Below, piece by piece: positions 25,001 through 36,669 of a stretch of DNA of 64,000 nucleotides. The stretch is from NCBI GenBank assembly GCA_963855995.1, contig OY979721.1, positions 992,001 to 1,056,000 on the forward strand. The letters run 5' to 3'. The position numbers and the translations under genes were made by a program. Below the pieces are notes generated by a model. That model was not told the origin of the DNA, did not search any database, and saw only the letters and a list, made by a program, of their open reading frames with translations. The first letter of the stretch is position 1. Every line of letters starts with the position of its first letter. This stretch comes from Muricea muricata. Its lineage: Eukaryota > Cnidaria > Anthozoa > Malacalcyonacea > Plexauridae.

Positions 25001-28000
25001 ATAGATGCACGGTATGACGTCATAATGATGTATAAGAAAAGGCCTCACGATCTTATCACATTATCGCGTATCTATAACTGATCAGGCAATGGCAAAATGA
25101 TAACTATTAGTTTTGTATATAATAAAAAAGAGGAAATTGTTTCCCCCTTTGACGTGATCATGACCTGTACAAAACAAAGTACGCCGTATTGGCTGTTGAC
25201 ATTTCTGAAATGGCTGCGATTAGCTTGCCACTGAAATGACATCAGCCGTGGCTCTGTTCTGTAATAGATCACGGTTCTCGACCAGTAAAAAGCAATAATG
25301 AATTCTGGTTAATATGAATAAACACAGTATGTAGTGCGTTTTGAAATGTGGGATTGAAACGTTTAATTGTTTGTTACCATCACAGGTCAACCACTTGTGG
25401 AAAAATTACTTCAACTCGATGAAAACCGTTACTCTTACGACGATTAAGATCATCAATGACCGAGTCTTCGTTAATGCTGCTAGATCTTATGAAGTAAGTC
25501 ATTTGTCAGAATAATAATTCTCGCATGGGTACTTTTTAAATTGTGTGAGAATAAGATGACACTCGTGACGGTATTAAGGGTCAGTCAAAGTCAGGTTCTA
25601 ATCCTATCTGTATAAAATACTAATCATATAACCTAGGTCCTAGTTATCAAATATAATTAGCCCTCTTTAAGCGGACATAAAATACAATTTTGACAATTCT
25701 GTGTGGATTTGGTTAAAACTAATCCATTACTGACATAGAAAGTTTGTTTATAAATATATTTCCTTATCGTGTTTAGGACTGGAACAATCCTCCTGCCATA
25801 CAGTCGTCATCAGATCAAGCATTGGTACAGTTAAATTAGTTATATAATAAACTTAATGTTCACTTTATCTTTTAACGCTTAGATAAATTCACCGTGACAA
25901 AAAAGGTGAAGACATGTCGATTTTACCAGAGTGAAATGCGGGTATCAAGAAAGAATGCCTGGGAAAAGATGGCAAAAGCAAAGCTAACGGATTAAAAATT
26001 TTTACACGAGTGTGAAATAACACATCGTCTTCCTCTGTCTGTTCTTCAAGACGTTAATTTGCTTTTTAAGACGATTTCAGACCGCAATGCATTCTGGTAA
26101 AATTGACATCCGCCATCTTTTTTGTTACGGTGAATTGTGGTTGATGCTCCCATTTATGTTTTGTGTATTGTTTTTGCCCCAGAACATCATTCATCCACCA
26201 TTTGCGATCCCCCTGATGTCCCCGAAACACAAAGGTTTTACAGCTGTCGTTTTGACGTATGATCGCGACGCCATGTTGTTTCGTGTTCTGGCGCAAGTCG
26301 CTAAAGCACCAAGTCTTGCTAAGGTAATGTCTCTAAATTCTCAGAAATCAAATTAATTGAAACAATCATATTAGACCCCGTTTACACTAGCGCAAAAGAT
26401 TCCGGATTCGTCGATGATCTTGAGTTGACGTAGCGATATTATGACAAGATGAGTTGAAATGCATTATTTTGTTTTATCTTTCAGATTGTGGTCGTTTGGA
26501 ATAATGTGGAGAGGAAACCACCGCCAGGTAAGAATCGTGTTTCATCGTATGATATAAAAAGCTGCCCTACAACCTTAAAGTAATCTTATAGTGATCATAA
26601 GATCCTAGTGACACCAATGCTAGTGTTCTTTTGCATGAATGCCCTGCGGTTGGATAATCTCTATGTACGACGTAGAAAACTAAAGGCTCAGCTGGTGTTC
26701 CGAATACTAAAAGAGAATATGCCTTCATATTTACGAACTCTCTTTTCTATTCGCAGCACTGAGTATAATTTGAGAAATAACCAATTTAAACTTAATTTAC
26801 CAAAACCACGAACAAATTACTTAAAACGGAGCCTTTCTTAGGATAGGGCTCTATTTAGCAATTAGATTACGAGCTCGAGATTTCTATGCGGTGATAGTTG
26901 ATGAGGACGAAGCCCGAATCAACTATCCCTGCATAGAAATCGAGAGCGAGTAATCTAATTGTTTTAGTAGAATCAGATGTCAAACGTGGAATATTCAACA
27001 AAAAATTTGATTTTTAAGCAATTTTTTAAAAAAAAATCTCTATAGGAAGATGATTGTTTCGCTACTCGCTATCTATCGAGGAATAGATAGCGAGCAGAGT
27101 AACCAATCAAATTACAGCATTTGCAATAGTATAATAGTATGATTCTACTAATATGCAATAGCTTACTCGAGGAGATACGTAGTCTTACAGTATTTCCTCA
27201 GTTCAAAAAAGCTATAAATGATCATTATGCTCATCCATATCGATAAGGACTCCCACACGGCAATCTTGTAAATCAGTTTTAGTTTTTTTTTGTACTGATG
27301 ATTTTATACTGTGTTTAAATAAATTTTGTTGTATTGTATTGTATAAGATCCTAATGTTATTTGGTTTATTTCACATATAGTGTCGGAATGGCCCAAACTG
27401 ACAAAACCAGTCAAAGTGGTTGAAATGAAAGCCAACAAGCTCACCAACAGGTTCGAGTACCACCCTGAATAAAACGAAGTCATGATTTTTGGTTTAAACG
27501 ATATTTAATTCTAAATAAAGCAATTTCTCCAAAAGCCATAGGCTTATCTAGGGAAATCTTGCCTTGAACTTTAAATTAGACAAGAAAACAAAGGACATAA
27601 AATAATGATTAACGTATGTGACACAAACAAAACAGGACAAAAGACGAGTGGCAGAATGACATTAAAGCGATATAATATGATTAAAGGAACACCACACAAG
27701 ACTATTAAGACATCGTTCAGGTCACACAAAAATTCCACACACTTGTGTGGTATTAACACAAAAACGCTTTGAATTCATAATATAATCCTGCACAAGTGAA
27801 AATAATTTTATGTTTATTGATAAAGAAACATCAGAAACGTTTTATAACAGTTTTAATGTTGTTTTTAGATTCTTTCCATTTGAAGAAGTTGAAACTGAGG
27901 CAATTTTCTCACTTGATGATGATATTACTATGTTAACAGCCGATGAAATACAGTTTGCTTTTGAGGTGAGCATTCAACACTTATCGACTGGGACCGAGGG

Positions 28001-30349
28001 AAACGGTATGCTTTGTGACCCAAGACTGTCGATGTTTCCCAAAGCAAAATTGTTGTTGTTATATTTTTTCTTATTGCTGTTTTTTTGTTGTTGCTGTTTT
28101 TGTTATTGTTGTTGTTGTTACTGTTGTTGTTGTTGTTACTGATTGTAAAAATACCGATATATTTTTCTCTTCATTGTAGGTTTGGTCAGAATATCCTGAC
28201 AGACTGGTAGGCTTTCCCGCTCGTCTTCACACATCAAGCAACAGTTCGTTAAAATACGAGTCAGAGTGGCTGAACGAAGTATCCATTATTCTCACTGGTG
28301 CTGCTTTTCATCACAAGGTATTTACAAAGTAACCTTTACTGTAGGTGGCACCGTTGAACTTATTGGTATAAGGAAGGAAAGAGCGGGCATCTTCAAACGC
28401 GTAATCAAAGACGCGAGTCGAGTAGATGGGTCCGGAAGGGGAATGGTATAGTTCAATGGATATCGCATTTATAGAACTATTTGACGAGCGAGTATCCTTC
28501 ATTTTGGAAACCTTAACAAAGTTTAAAATTTGAAAACCTTTCTTAAAATGTTGTAATTAACTTAGGCTTGCCAAACTGAAGTTGGGAATGAAGCTTGCGA
28601 TCAAGCTTGAGAAAAGAGACATGATTCCTGATAGTAGCTTGCCAAAATTGTATTGAAATTAAACCTTTCTCACTGATCGCTATTTTTCAAACCTTCCTCG
28701 CGGGCAATGCCCGCACGCCTGTGGTTTTTTGCAACTGTGATTCTCAAATGAGGGGTGGGCCCTGCACAATATCTCAGTGCTGATATTCCAATTTTTTTCC
28801 TGTAGTATTTCAGTCATGTGTTTACGTACATGATGCCGGCTGGTATAAGGAAGTGGGTCGATCAACACATGAACTGTGAAGACCTCGCGATGAACTTCCT
28901 CATTGCAAACTACACTGGAAAAGCGCCTATTAAGGTGAGTGGTGTTAAGACAAAGAGCCGGTTAGAAAAAGTATTAGATCCTGGATTTTTTTTGGGTCTC
29001 AAATTTTGCAAAAAAAATTTAAAGAAATTTCAGACGTTTGATAATTAACTGCGAAATTAACTCTGTCACTCTGGTCATTGGATCTAAATTTTTGTAGGCA
29101 ATTTCAGAGAGTTGTTCTTGTAAATATATATTAATTATATACCATTGAAACTTAAATACTGAAATACATTTTGATCAGTTAATGATAAATCAATCTCACT
29201 GACTCAGTGTAGATTTTTTTAGTCCTAAACCCAGATTCTTAAAAAGGACAAAGTTTTTTCCACCTCTGTCGAAACAATTGACCATCATACCGGATGGTAG
29301 CCATGCAATTAAATCCGTTTGAGGTATATTGGGAACGTAAATTTTCTCTCTGAGCGTAGCGAGACAAATAGAGCAGAGAAATTTGGCGGTGACTATTTTG
29401 AAATCACTTTGCTGTACATTAGTACAGCCTGGAATAAAAATAACTGATCAGTGTATTTTGTCTTGGTATTCCCTAATTTGGAATATTCATGACAATAAAA
29501 GCAACATAGTGCGCATTTATCTGATAAAATATACACTCCCCGCTCGATTGGAAAAGTCTCTTATTACACTTTTCACCGCCAATATTAAGCAAGTGTGAAT
29601 GGAAAGGGAGCCATGTTGCTCTTTCAAAACGGTTGAGGTTAAATCAGTTATGATTTTGTGCACGTCACTTGATCTTGAATAATTCCTCCATGGTTAATGT
29701 GTCTTAATGACTTAACCCATAGTTAATAGAGCTTTAGATGGTTTGGAAAACTAAAGTATATGTCATTATCTATGTTTTTGTTCTGGTTTATGTATTTTCA
29801 CCTAACCTGCCAATAAGAACGTTTTAGGAAGGTTAGCCATCCTCGACTTGAATAATAGGATATTTCAAATTTCCTATTGCTGGATTTGGCAAAAACTCAA
29901 TACACACGATGAAGAACCATATTTTTGCATAAACGATGACCAACATAGATAATGAGTTATATTGTCATTCTAATGAGTTTCCTAATAATCTACTCTATTA
30001 AATATGTGTATGTTATGATTTATGTGTATTTAGAATGATAATGCCTGCGACAGGAATGAGGGTGAAACTTTGAAAAGGAGATGTCCGTGCTCTCAACTTA
30101 AACTTTATACTTTTCATTTCTTTGTAGGTAACTCCAAGGAAAAGATTCAAATGCCCTGAATGCACAAATGGGGATGCGCTGGGCGTGAACCAAGCACATT
30201 TCGTGGAAAGATCTCGGTGTATTCAAGAGTTTGTCGAACGTTTCGGGAAAATGCCTTTAAAGACAGCGGAGTTTCGAGCAGATCCGATCTTACAACAGGA
30301 TGACGTCCCAGCGAAATTAAAAAGGTTTCAAAATATAGGTATTCTATAA
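19031..30349 (+). CDS. EXT2: Exostosin-2, heparan sulfate co-polymerase, 690 aa, 15 coding exons
   Basis: Golgi type II glycosyltransferase that with EXT1 elongates heparan sulfate (alternating GlcA and GlcNAc). Coding exons: 19031-19494, 20301-20492, 22816-23002, 23439-23510, 23852-23919, 24765-24858, 25386-25493, 25777-25824, 26183-26323, 26485-26527, 27381-27450, 27869-27965, 28180-28317, 28806-28934, 30128-30349. All joins are GT/AG and phase closes to 691 codons. The signal-anchor helix spans residues 11-30. The N-terminal exostosin (GT47) domain includes [15 protein letters not shown] and [12 protein letters not shown] (exon 4). The C-terminal GT64 domain runs from about residue 415, with [10 protein letters not shown], the DDD metal/nucleotide-sugar motif at 512-514, [17 protein letters not shown], and a KFKCPEC segment near the end. 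Human EXT2 is about 718 residues. Identity is secure from collinear family blocks. Confidence 0.97.
19616..19757. mobile_element. MITE-like inverted repeat in EXT2 intron 1
   Basis: The ends are ccgcggaagatcggtgattg and the reverse complement of caattaccgatcttccgcgg; the inner arms ggggcccatattc match as well. 142 bp, no clear target-site duplication. Confidence 0.8.
19927..20129. mobile_element. hAT-like MITE in EXT2 intron 1
   Basis: Terminal inverted repeats start CAGTGGCGGATC and extend through gtaagtcaaaataaatta on both sides with two mismatches. CAGTGGCG ends are typical of hAT-derived MITEs. I could not see a matching 8-bp target duplication. Confidence 0.75.
20810..21030 (+). mobile_element. 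Half-copy of a palindromic repeat family (see 52565)
   Basis: Contains the ordered words cccgcgtaatacaaaagcat, attcgcaaactttatattac, tttaggaagctctttccaac and aaaagtttgtgtaa, matching the right arm of the element at 52565-52952. Only one arm is clear. EXT2 intron 2. Confidence 0.6.
21092..22266. mobile_element. About 1.1-kb nested inverted-repeat element in EXT2 intron 2
   Basis: The outer arms (about 515 bp each, 21154 inward and 22266 inward) are near-identical in inverse orientation. Each arm itself contains a foldback (aatatttcctgaagtgatga and its inverse) and, near the middle, hairpins built of tgagatac / gtatctca words. The block containing taccacgtgatgagg (21092-21153) recurs inverted at about 21682-21740. 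No coding frame. Confidence 0.88.
22576..22706. mobile_element. 131-bp palindromic MITE in EXT2 intron 2
   Basis: The arms read aataaaatacaaaactattg and actccgtaaattgtcaacat on the left, with the inverse on the right and few mismatches. The loop is about 33 bp. It lies about 110 bp before EXT2 exon 3. Confidence 0.85.
24190..24480. mobile_element. Degenerate copy of the palindromic 52565 family
   Basis: The right arm carries gggctatattttccacattt, tttactaaatttaggatgct and gtttgtctaaaagg. A shortened left arm (atttgaattaggagtattcg, agcacagctgaaaagaacat) is its inverse. EXT2 intron 5. Confidence 0.65.
26855..27165 (-). mobile_element. Foldback-type element, copy B (inverse of 3160-3475)
   Basis: The first hairpin uses attagattacgagctcgaga and its inverse around gatagttgatgaggacg. 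The second is ctcgctatctatcgaggaat and its inverse. Order and spacing match copy A on the opposite strand, including the stretch between hairpins (attctactaaaacaatt on the copy A strand). EXT2 intron 10. Confidence 0.85.
28046..28141. repeat. TTG-rich microsatellite in EXT2 intron 12
   Basis: Imperfect (TTG)n/(TGT)n tract, ending about 40 bp before the acceptor of exon 13. The 110-codon frame over it is an artefact of the repeat and exon 12. Confidence 0.9.
29735..29995. repeat. Dispersed repeat, relative of 30535-31150
   Basis: Shares gtcattatctatgttttt, ggtttatg and atgagttatatt words in the same order with the sequence flanking the foldback at 30555-30966. Edges resemble gatggtttggaaa and the inverse of gagtttcc. 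EXT2 intron 14. Confidence 0.55.
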
Positions 30350-30554
30350 GTGTAGCACAGCAATAAGCTATCGGCAACGCTCGTCAAATACTAGTGGCGA
30401 AGAAAGAGGGTTTTTTCAATTTTTACATAGACTGTGATTGTAGATAGAATTGCTTGAAGTGACACACACGCAAAGTACGCGGAAATTGCTCTATTAAAAG
30501 AGTGCATCCGCAAAACAGTGTCGTGTCCAGAAGAGTTGGTTTGAAACTCATTGG

Positions 30555-30966
30555 AATAGACCTTTCCGGTAATTACGTCACAGCTAACACTGTTTTGAAC
30601 TTAGGACCACCTTAAATGTAGTGGATTTAAAGTTTGTTTCTCACAGACTATGATCAGAGCCCCAGAACATCCTTCGTCAACACATGCATAAAAAGGAATT
30701 AGGGATTTTGACCAATAAATGTGGACATAAGCTCAAACACGAAACCGAGGCTGAGGGGCCATGACCCTCAGCCTCATTTTCGTGTTTAAGTTTATTTCCA
30801 TGTTTAATCGTCAAAATCCCAAATTCGTTTTTATGCATGTGTTGACGAAGGATGTTCTGGGTCTCTGACTATAGCCTGTGAGAAACAAACTTCAAATCCA
30901 CTACATTTAAGGTGGTCCTAAGTTGAAAACAGTGTTGGCTGTGACGTAATACCGGAAAGGTCTATT
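30555..30966. mobile_element. 412-bp foldback element just 3' of EXT2
   Basis: The arms begin aatagacctttccggtaatt and end with its inverse. They stay matched through ggaccaccttaaatgtagtg, gtttgtttctcacag and aacatccttcgtcaacacat up to a short loop around gaggctgaggggccatg. No coding frame. It starts 206 bp past the EXT2 stop. Confidence 0.9.
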
Positions 30967-31344
30967 ACAATGCAAGTCATTATCTATGTTTTTTGTTATG
31001 GTTTATGCAGAAATAAGGTTCTTCATCGTCCTGTGCATATTGTATTCTCGCTTAACACAACACACATGTGACTATGAAGGCCGGACTGGCTTGACCAACA
31101 TAGATGAGTTATATTCCTTTTCCGATGAGTTTCCAAACCATTTCTTCTAGTATTGACCATGATCGTATCTTGTTTAAGCTGTTTTAAAATATGCATATTC
31201 TGTCCAATTAAAATGCCAATCGGATATTTTACCGGAAACTGGCCCGTTTATCACGCTCTTGACATAAAATACCTGCCAAAAATATGTTTGTTTTCGAAAT
31301 TGGACAGTCGAATCGCCGCGGCGTAAACGAACTTTAATTTTTCA

Positions 31345-31440
31345 CTCCCTGAAACGATATAAACAGAATTCGACTTTTGAGCGAAGTCTCTTCGTGAGAC
31401 GTGAGGCCTTCGTTTGAGACTTGGGTTTCAGGAAATGAAA
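31345..31440. repeat. Dispersed repeat fragment (aacagaattcgac family)
   Basis: Shares cgatataaacagaattcgac and gagcgaag words with 35218-35300 and 56860-57045. Short and degraded. Confidence 0.5.
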
Positions 31441-34145
31441 GATTCTTTTTGTTCGTATGTGCTTTTAACTTCACTGCCGACATTGGGAACGTTAGTTTGC
31501 GGTAAATATTTGCCCCTCTCAGATATTGAAATTGAGGGAATCATTAAAAAATACTTCAACAAGCTTCAGAATGAAGCCTAAAAGTAGATTTTTAAAATTT
31601 ATTTTTGCACCATGAAGTGTAGCCATTTTTTTTCTTGGCTCACTGTATATAATTCAGAAAGTAAATATGGTCCCAGCGCCCTAAGGACAAAGAAACTGAT
31701 TTTGATAGACACTGCCCAAAGCCAAAGTCCAATGACGCTATATTCATGAATTCAATAATTTATAATCGCAACTTGGATAAACCAATCCAAGTCTTAACAG
31801 CACCAAACGCACATAGAGTCTGGGGGAACATCTCAATAATCAAGCCCCTTCCCTAAACATTGTAATGCTTGCAACTTTAAGTCTTTAACTCGATTATTAT
31901 TTATATTTATATGTATGTATGTATATTTGTTATAAATAAATAGTTTATTTTTTTACGAAATAAGTTGTCTACAAACAAATAAATCAAAGCCTGCAACGAT
32001 GGTAATGTACAAAGGCTCCTCAATGTAGCTAAAGTATTTTTCACGAATTTCCCAACGGTCAAAAAAGTCCTTCTGCAGCTACGTGACTGCTTTGGTGTTA
32101 TCTGTGTATTCACCTGTGTGTAACTGTAACCATGTGTGTTTATAATCATTTTTCTTATTGAAGTGTTATTATCTAATCTCTTATTAATAAAAACTTGAAT
32201 TGTCAAGTACTTGCAAACGTGCTGCGAGTGCTTTGATCTGGCTAAAATAAACTGTCAAGCATATAGTGATTAGTTGAAATTCATCAAATCACAAGTGCCG
32301 CGAATTAGCCAGTTGCTATTACAGAGTAGAGCCTAAACGCACCTAGCATAGGCGAATACAAAGATAATACATTAATGCACTGCGCTTTGTATTCGCGCAA
32401 TGATGGATTGATGGTATTTCTCTGTTGACTCTGTGGGTATTTGCCGACAACCAGTATCGAACAAAAAACAAAATGTGTTGCGCGATAACAGTTCAACACC
32501 TATAGCCCGCAATAACTTCTCTACCAAATTCGTCAAACACAATTAGATTCCATGAGTTATATTTAATAAATTATTTCAAACCATATCGTTACATTAAATT
32601 TCAGTTCTACAATTATTATACACCATTTTATTTTTGCGTACGTATACGCGTTAAAAATACTTTAAGTATTGCAGCGTTCTGTCGCCAAGCAAATGTTTGT
32701 CGGTATACGTCTTTGGGGCTTATTAAATTTTCATTCGATTAGCGCGAAATACGTTCAATGCGTCTAAAATTAGTTTTTGATATCGTTTCATCTCAGGCTG
32801 TGACATTTTGTACTCTTGATTGCGCTCTAACTGCTTGTTGTCCACATGTGTTTATGTTTGTTTACAAACTGTCACAATCACTTAGGATGTCTCCAAGGTC
32901 TAGTCAGGACTTGGAAGATGTATGCATGTATTGTGAGTAGCCAGGTGTGAATGTTGCTTGTCTCCATTCCGTCTCTCTTCGTTTCTAGGACTAGGTATAG
33001 CGCTCTTGAATGTATGTCATTATCTTCTCTGATCTGCGCTTTTCACGAGATTTCTTCGACGTGATCCTTGGCATGCGACTCAGACGTCTTCCCAGTATTA
33101 TGTTTCTTACTTCGAATCACCAGCTGTTAAAACATGAACAAGTTTTTTTTGAGTAACTCGATATAAACACAGTTTCACACATGCGCACATGAAGTTGTAA
33201 GTCATTACGCAAATATGCTAAAGATCATTTTTTGTTTACACTTAAACATTCTTTGGTTCAAGAACTTTAAGAATGGAAGATCTATGCTTCATGTGTGCTT
33301 CACAAACGCATTTTGTCGTCACCACCACATTGCTAAGGGCTTGATTAAAAGTCGTATTGTCAAAAGAATGTTTAAGAAACTCGAAATGCGGAAAACATCA
33401 TTCTATGCTTTGTTATCCATGCAAAAATTCATCAAAATTATGGCAGGAACAATCGTATTTAACAATAGCCGGAAGCTGTAACTGATTAGCATAAATTGCG
33501 CGCGCGTTCCGAATAAAATGGACAAAGAGGAGATTTCCTTAAGGAAATGTTTAAATTTTTCCAAATGATAAGCAGCATAATTTGTTCATCGACTGACATC
33601 GACTTTTAAACAAAAGACAACTTCAAGCATATTGCTATGTCAGAAAATGTCAAAAAATTTGCCAAAAACTAAGCAACGTGCCAAACACGATTTACAAATT
33701 GCGAAAATCTTCTCTCTGTGCTTTTGAGGGACGTTTTGCATGCGAACGTTTTGCATGTTTTGCGAACTTGTAGCATGGTAAAATCAAATTTCCACAGATC
33801 CTCAGAATTACGTGCCTTGCACGTGATATATCAGGGACCCCTGGAATTGACTACGGCTACAAAACGAATACGACTGCATGATTTTGTCGTTGAAAATCGC
33901 CCATGGCAAACTTGAGAGTATCCTGTTTTTTGACGCTATATATGTTTTGAAAACAGCAGATTATCCAAAGCGAAGACGAATACGGGTTGGTCGCATGGAA
34001 TTTGAGAAATAAAAATCTCGTGGTCGTACATTCGTTCTCGTAGCCGCAGTCAAATCTAAAGCTTGCTATAGGCACGACCGACCAAATGAGCTTATAATAT
34101 TCTGCAAGTGTTACTTTTTATACCACATTTACATCTGACGCTTAC
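31441..34145. other. Gene-poor stretch, possible second exon of the basic secreted protein
   Basis: Repeat-fragment-rich AT sequence, with short tatgtatgtat runs near 31910. The only item of interest is the minus-strand segment 33109-32991, discussed with the gene at 34392. The plus frame 33215-33481 (88 codons) has an ATG but no recognisable feature. Confidence 0.4.
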
Positions 34146-34392
34146 CGCTCATTCCTGGCACTCGTGTGCGGAATTTATCCTTCTTTCTGATTTTGTCTTT
34201 CACTTTTCGCACACTTTGGCGCCTGGACCTGTCGGGCTTTCTTTTACTTTGCACCGTCTTTCTAATCACTCTGTATGTGCGAATCAGTCCGCCTCTGGTA
34301 ACTAATGTGATTGCGTTCGACTCCTCTGCGAGATGCAGCACAAGAACACACGAAAACAGCGCCAGCAGTAAGATTGAAGTTGAATACTTCAT
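34129..34392 (-). CDS. Small secreted, very basic protein, 87 aa as one exon (unrecognised)
   Basis: The ATG at 34392 opens MKYSTSILLLALFSCVLVLH, a clear signal peptide likely cut after SNA27. The remaining 60 residues are about one-third Lys/Arg with no cysteine (RVIRKTVQSKRKPDRSRRQS, VKDKIRKKDKF) and end VPGMSGKRQM, where GKR is an amidation/dibasic cleavage pattern. A TATAAAA sits 114 bp upstream. A good donor (GAGCG/GTAAGC, exon end 34146) precedes the stop, so a two-exon form is possible: joining to minus 33109-32991 keeps frame and adds 39 more residues, also about one-third basic. That acceptor is weak and a stronger one 14 nt earlier would stop at once. Role unknown; a secreted cationic peptide or peptide precursor fits. 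Confidence 0.55.
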   Translation of the reverse strand: MKYSTSILLLALFSCVLVLHLAEESNAITLVTRGGLIRTYRVIRKTVQSKRKPDRSRRQSVRKVKDKIRKKDKFRTRVPGMSGKRQM

Positions 34393-34505
34393 GATGAGTT
34401 TCACGATAAATGTCCTCCGATCGAATAAACGCGACTATTTGAGACCAGTCTGTGCACTGCAGATGATCAAAATTGCTTCTGAGCGAATTGCCTGAAGCAC
34501 GCGTC

Positions 34506-34512
34506 TTTTATA
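34506..34512 (-). promoter_or_regulatory. TATA box of the basic secreted-protein gene
   Basis: Minus-strand TATAAAA 114 bp upstream of the ATG at 34392, leaving room for an 80-90 nt 5' UTR. Its placement upstream of a signal-peptide ORF supports a real small gene. Confidence 0.6.
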
Positions 34513-36428
34513 ACGCTCTGTTCCTGACCGTCATGCATCGCGCGTTGATGCGCGTCATATCGTTAGCTTGATCTTAATTTGTAACGAATGTCCGCAGTAC
34601 ACGCCGCTATGTCGTTCCATTTTAAACCTTTTTTCCGACAACGAGATGCTAAGTATAGCACGCGCTACGCATAGAGTGCGCCTGTCAAGTGGAGTTAAGC
34701 CCTTGGCTAAAACGATTCCCGAAAGCAGATAAGGTGAAATTGATTGCTTGTAACGCAATCAATCATACTACACTAATTGAGCTGAGCGGTAAGCTAACGT
34801 GCGAGCGCCAAGCGTTGGTTTTCGCATGTTTGCAGAGGAGTAGAGAAACCATAGCACAGCGAAGGGACGACAGGGCCACTTAATAGTTCAACGTGCCTAC
34901 TTTTACGCAGTTTAGTGGCTGCGACCAGCCAGTCCATCGTTTTTCTCTTCTTAGCCAGGAATTGAGATTGGCTGGCTAGGATAATGATGACATGATACAA
35001 GTCAGACAAACACGATTCATTTGAGTGGCCCTACTGTCCACTTCACTATGCAAAATCTTTACAGGAAGCACTCGATAATGCGAAGGATGCTCGATAATGG
35101 GGGGGGGGGGGAAGGAGGGCAAATATTCATGTCTCGTGTTCTGCACAGTTTATTATTTTTGCAATAGATTCTTTAAATTAAGGTCTGTGAGGTCTGTAGG
35201 TTTTTTCACTGCTTGAGAAGGTAAAACAGAATTCGACCTTTCGAGCGAAAGCCTTTTGTCGGGAAGTCAAATTTTAGTTCACTTCTTTGACTGTGGTATG
35301 AGATTGTGAACTTTATTCCAAGTCATTAACCCCCCCCCCTCCCCTCTCTCTCCACACCTTCTGTCCCGTACCGACTGATTGGGATAATATATAAAGACAT
35401 TTTTTTGTCATGTATCATTACCCCAGAGCATTGCCAAACAATCAAATCAATTATGATCATGCCTGATTGGAATTTGGAAGACAAACTCTTTTGTACACAC
35501 CGTGTAGTGCTAATTTAGGATACCGCTGGCAGAATCGAGCAGCCCCTAATAGAAAAAGCATGGCGAATGCAGTCGATAAACTTCGAGAAAATTAACGTCA
35601 AGAAAAGTTACAAAAAAACACCTTAGCGTCTTGCAAAGCTTGCTTTTTCCTACTTTTAGTGAGCTAAGCGATGTGTAAATTGGTCATTCTTTAAAGCTTG
35701 GAAAGGTAGGTCGAAAAATAACCATTTAGTATTACAGCAGGTCGATGGAATGCAGATTGGTGTATTGACTCCATTCGTGAGAACATCGTAAACTCAATTG
35801 TCTCAAGTTTGTGTGATAGCTGTCAAAACGCTAAAAAAGAAGCTCTATTGTTCCGCTTGTAATTTGGTCTTTGAAGGTTTAATAACAAGCATATGTTGGT
35901 GCCTGCATGCTTAATAGCAGCTCAGCTCCTGCGAAGGATTGCTCAGTGCTATGTAATCCATTGGAAAAACCGGGTAGAATTTTGCTTGTAGTTTATATAA
36001 TACCAAAAAGCTTTGGTGCTGTAAATGTTATTCGTTTACTTTTGAATTGATTTTCTTTGATGTATCACGGACATATCCAGGTTTTTTACCTTGAATAGAT
36101 AATTGGATGAAACATGGGGAAAAATCGAGACTTTATAGTCACTTAAAGGCGAGAGATTCTGCTGAAAAACTCCTCATTTATAACATAAATCTCTCCTCTG
36201 TATTTAACCTATACATGTTTACTAACCTAAGGTTTTGCATGTTTGCTTTAATAAAAACTGGTAGTTAAACTGAGTCGGTGGAAATTTCTCATGGAAATTC
36301 TTCAGCAAAGATTACGAATAATAATCGTTAATAAGTTTTGATGATAGATCAATAGAACACCAACATGACAAAGGAAACGCATTTAGAGCAAATAAATTAA
36401 CAAAATACTCGAGTTGATAATTTCATTA
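34513..36428. other. Gene-free stretch with homopolymer runs
   Basis: No supported coding sequence. A G run at 35100-35112 and a C run near 35330-35342 bracket about 230 bp. A fragment of the aacagaattcgac repeat lies at 35218-35300. Confidence 0.5.
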
Positions 36429-36666
36429 AGCCTGTTTTTCACTAGCGACATAAGTATAAGCTAGACAAAACAAAGAAGTGCAATGAAGTGTACGAGATAA
36501 GCATCGATATAGGCATAAGCACAAGACTTCGGCCATAAGCTAGGCAGAACAAAAGCAAATTCAACTGAAAGAAAATTATTTCTGCTTTGTCTTTGTAGAT
36601 CTCTGAAAGGATAGTTATCCTTTGCTATTTTGCTTATATGCTAATGTCGCTAGTGAAAACCAGCCT
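36429..36666. mobile_element. PIF/Harbinger-like MITE with TTA target duplication
   Basis: The ends are agcctgtttttcactagcga and the inverse of gtcgctagtgaaaaccagcct. TTA directly flanks both sides (36426-36428 and 36667-36669). 238 bp, no coding frame. Confidence 0.75.
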
Positions 36667-36669
36667 TTA

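Noticed and set aside
27810..28142. 110-codon plus-strand frame rich in Cys/Tyr/Phe
   Set aside because: It is EXT2 exon 12 plus intron readthrough into a TTG microsatellite; the Cys-rich tail is the repeat.
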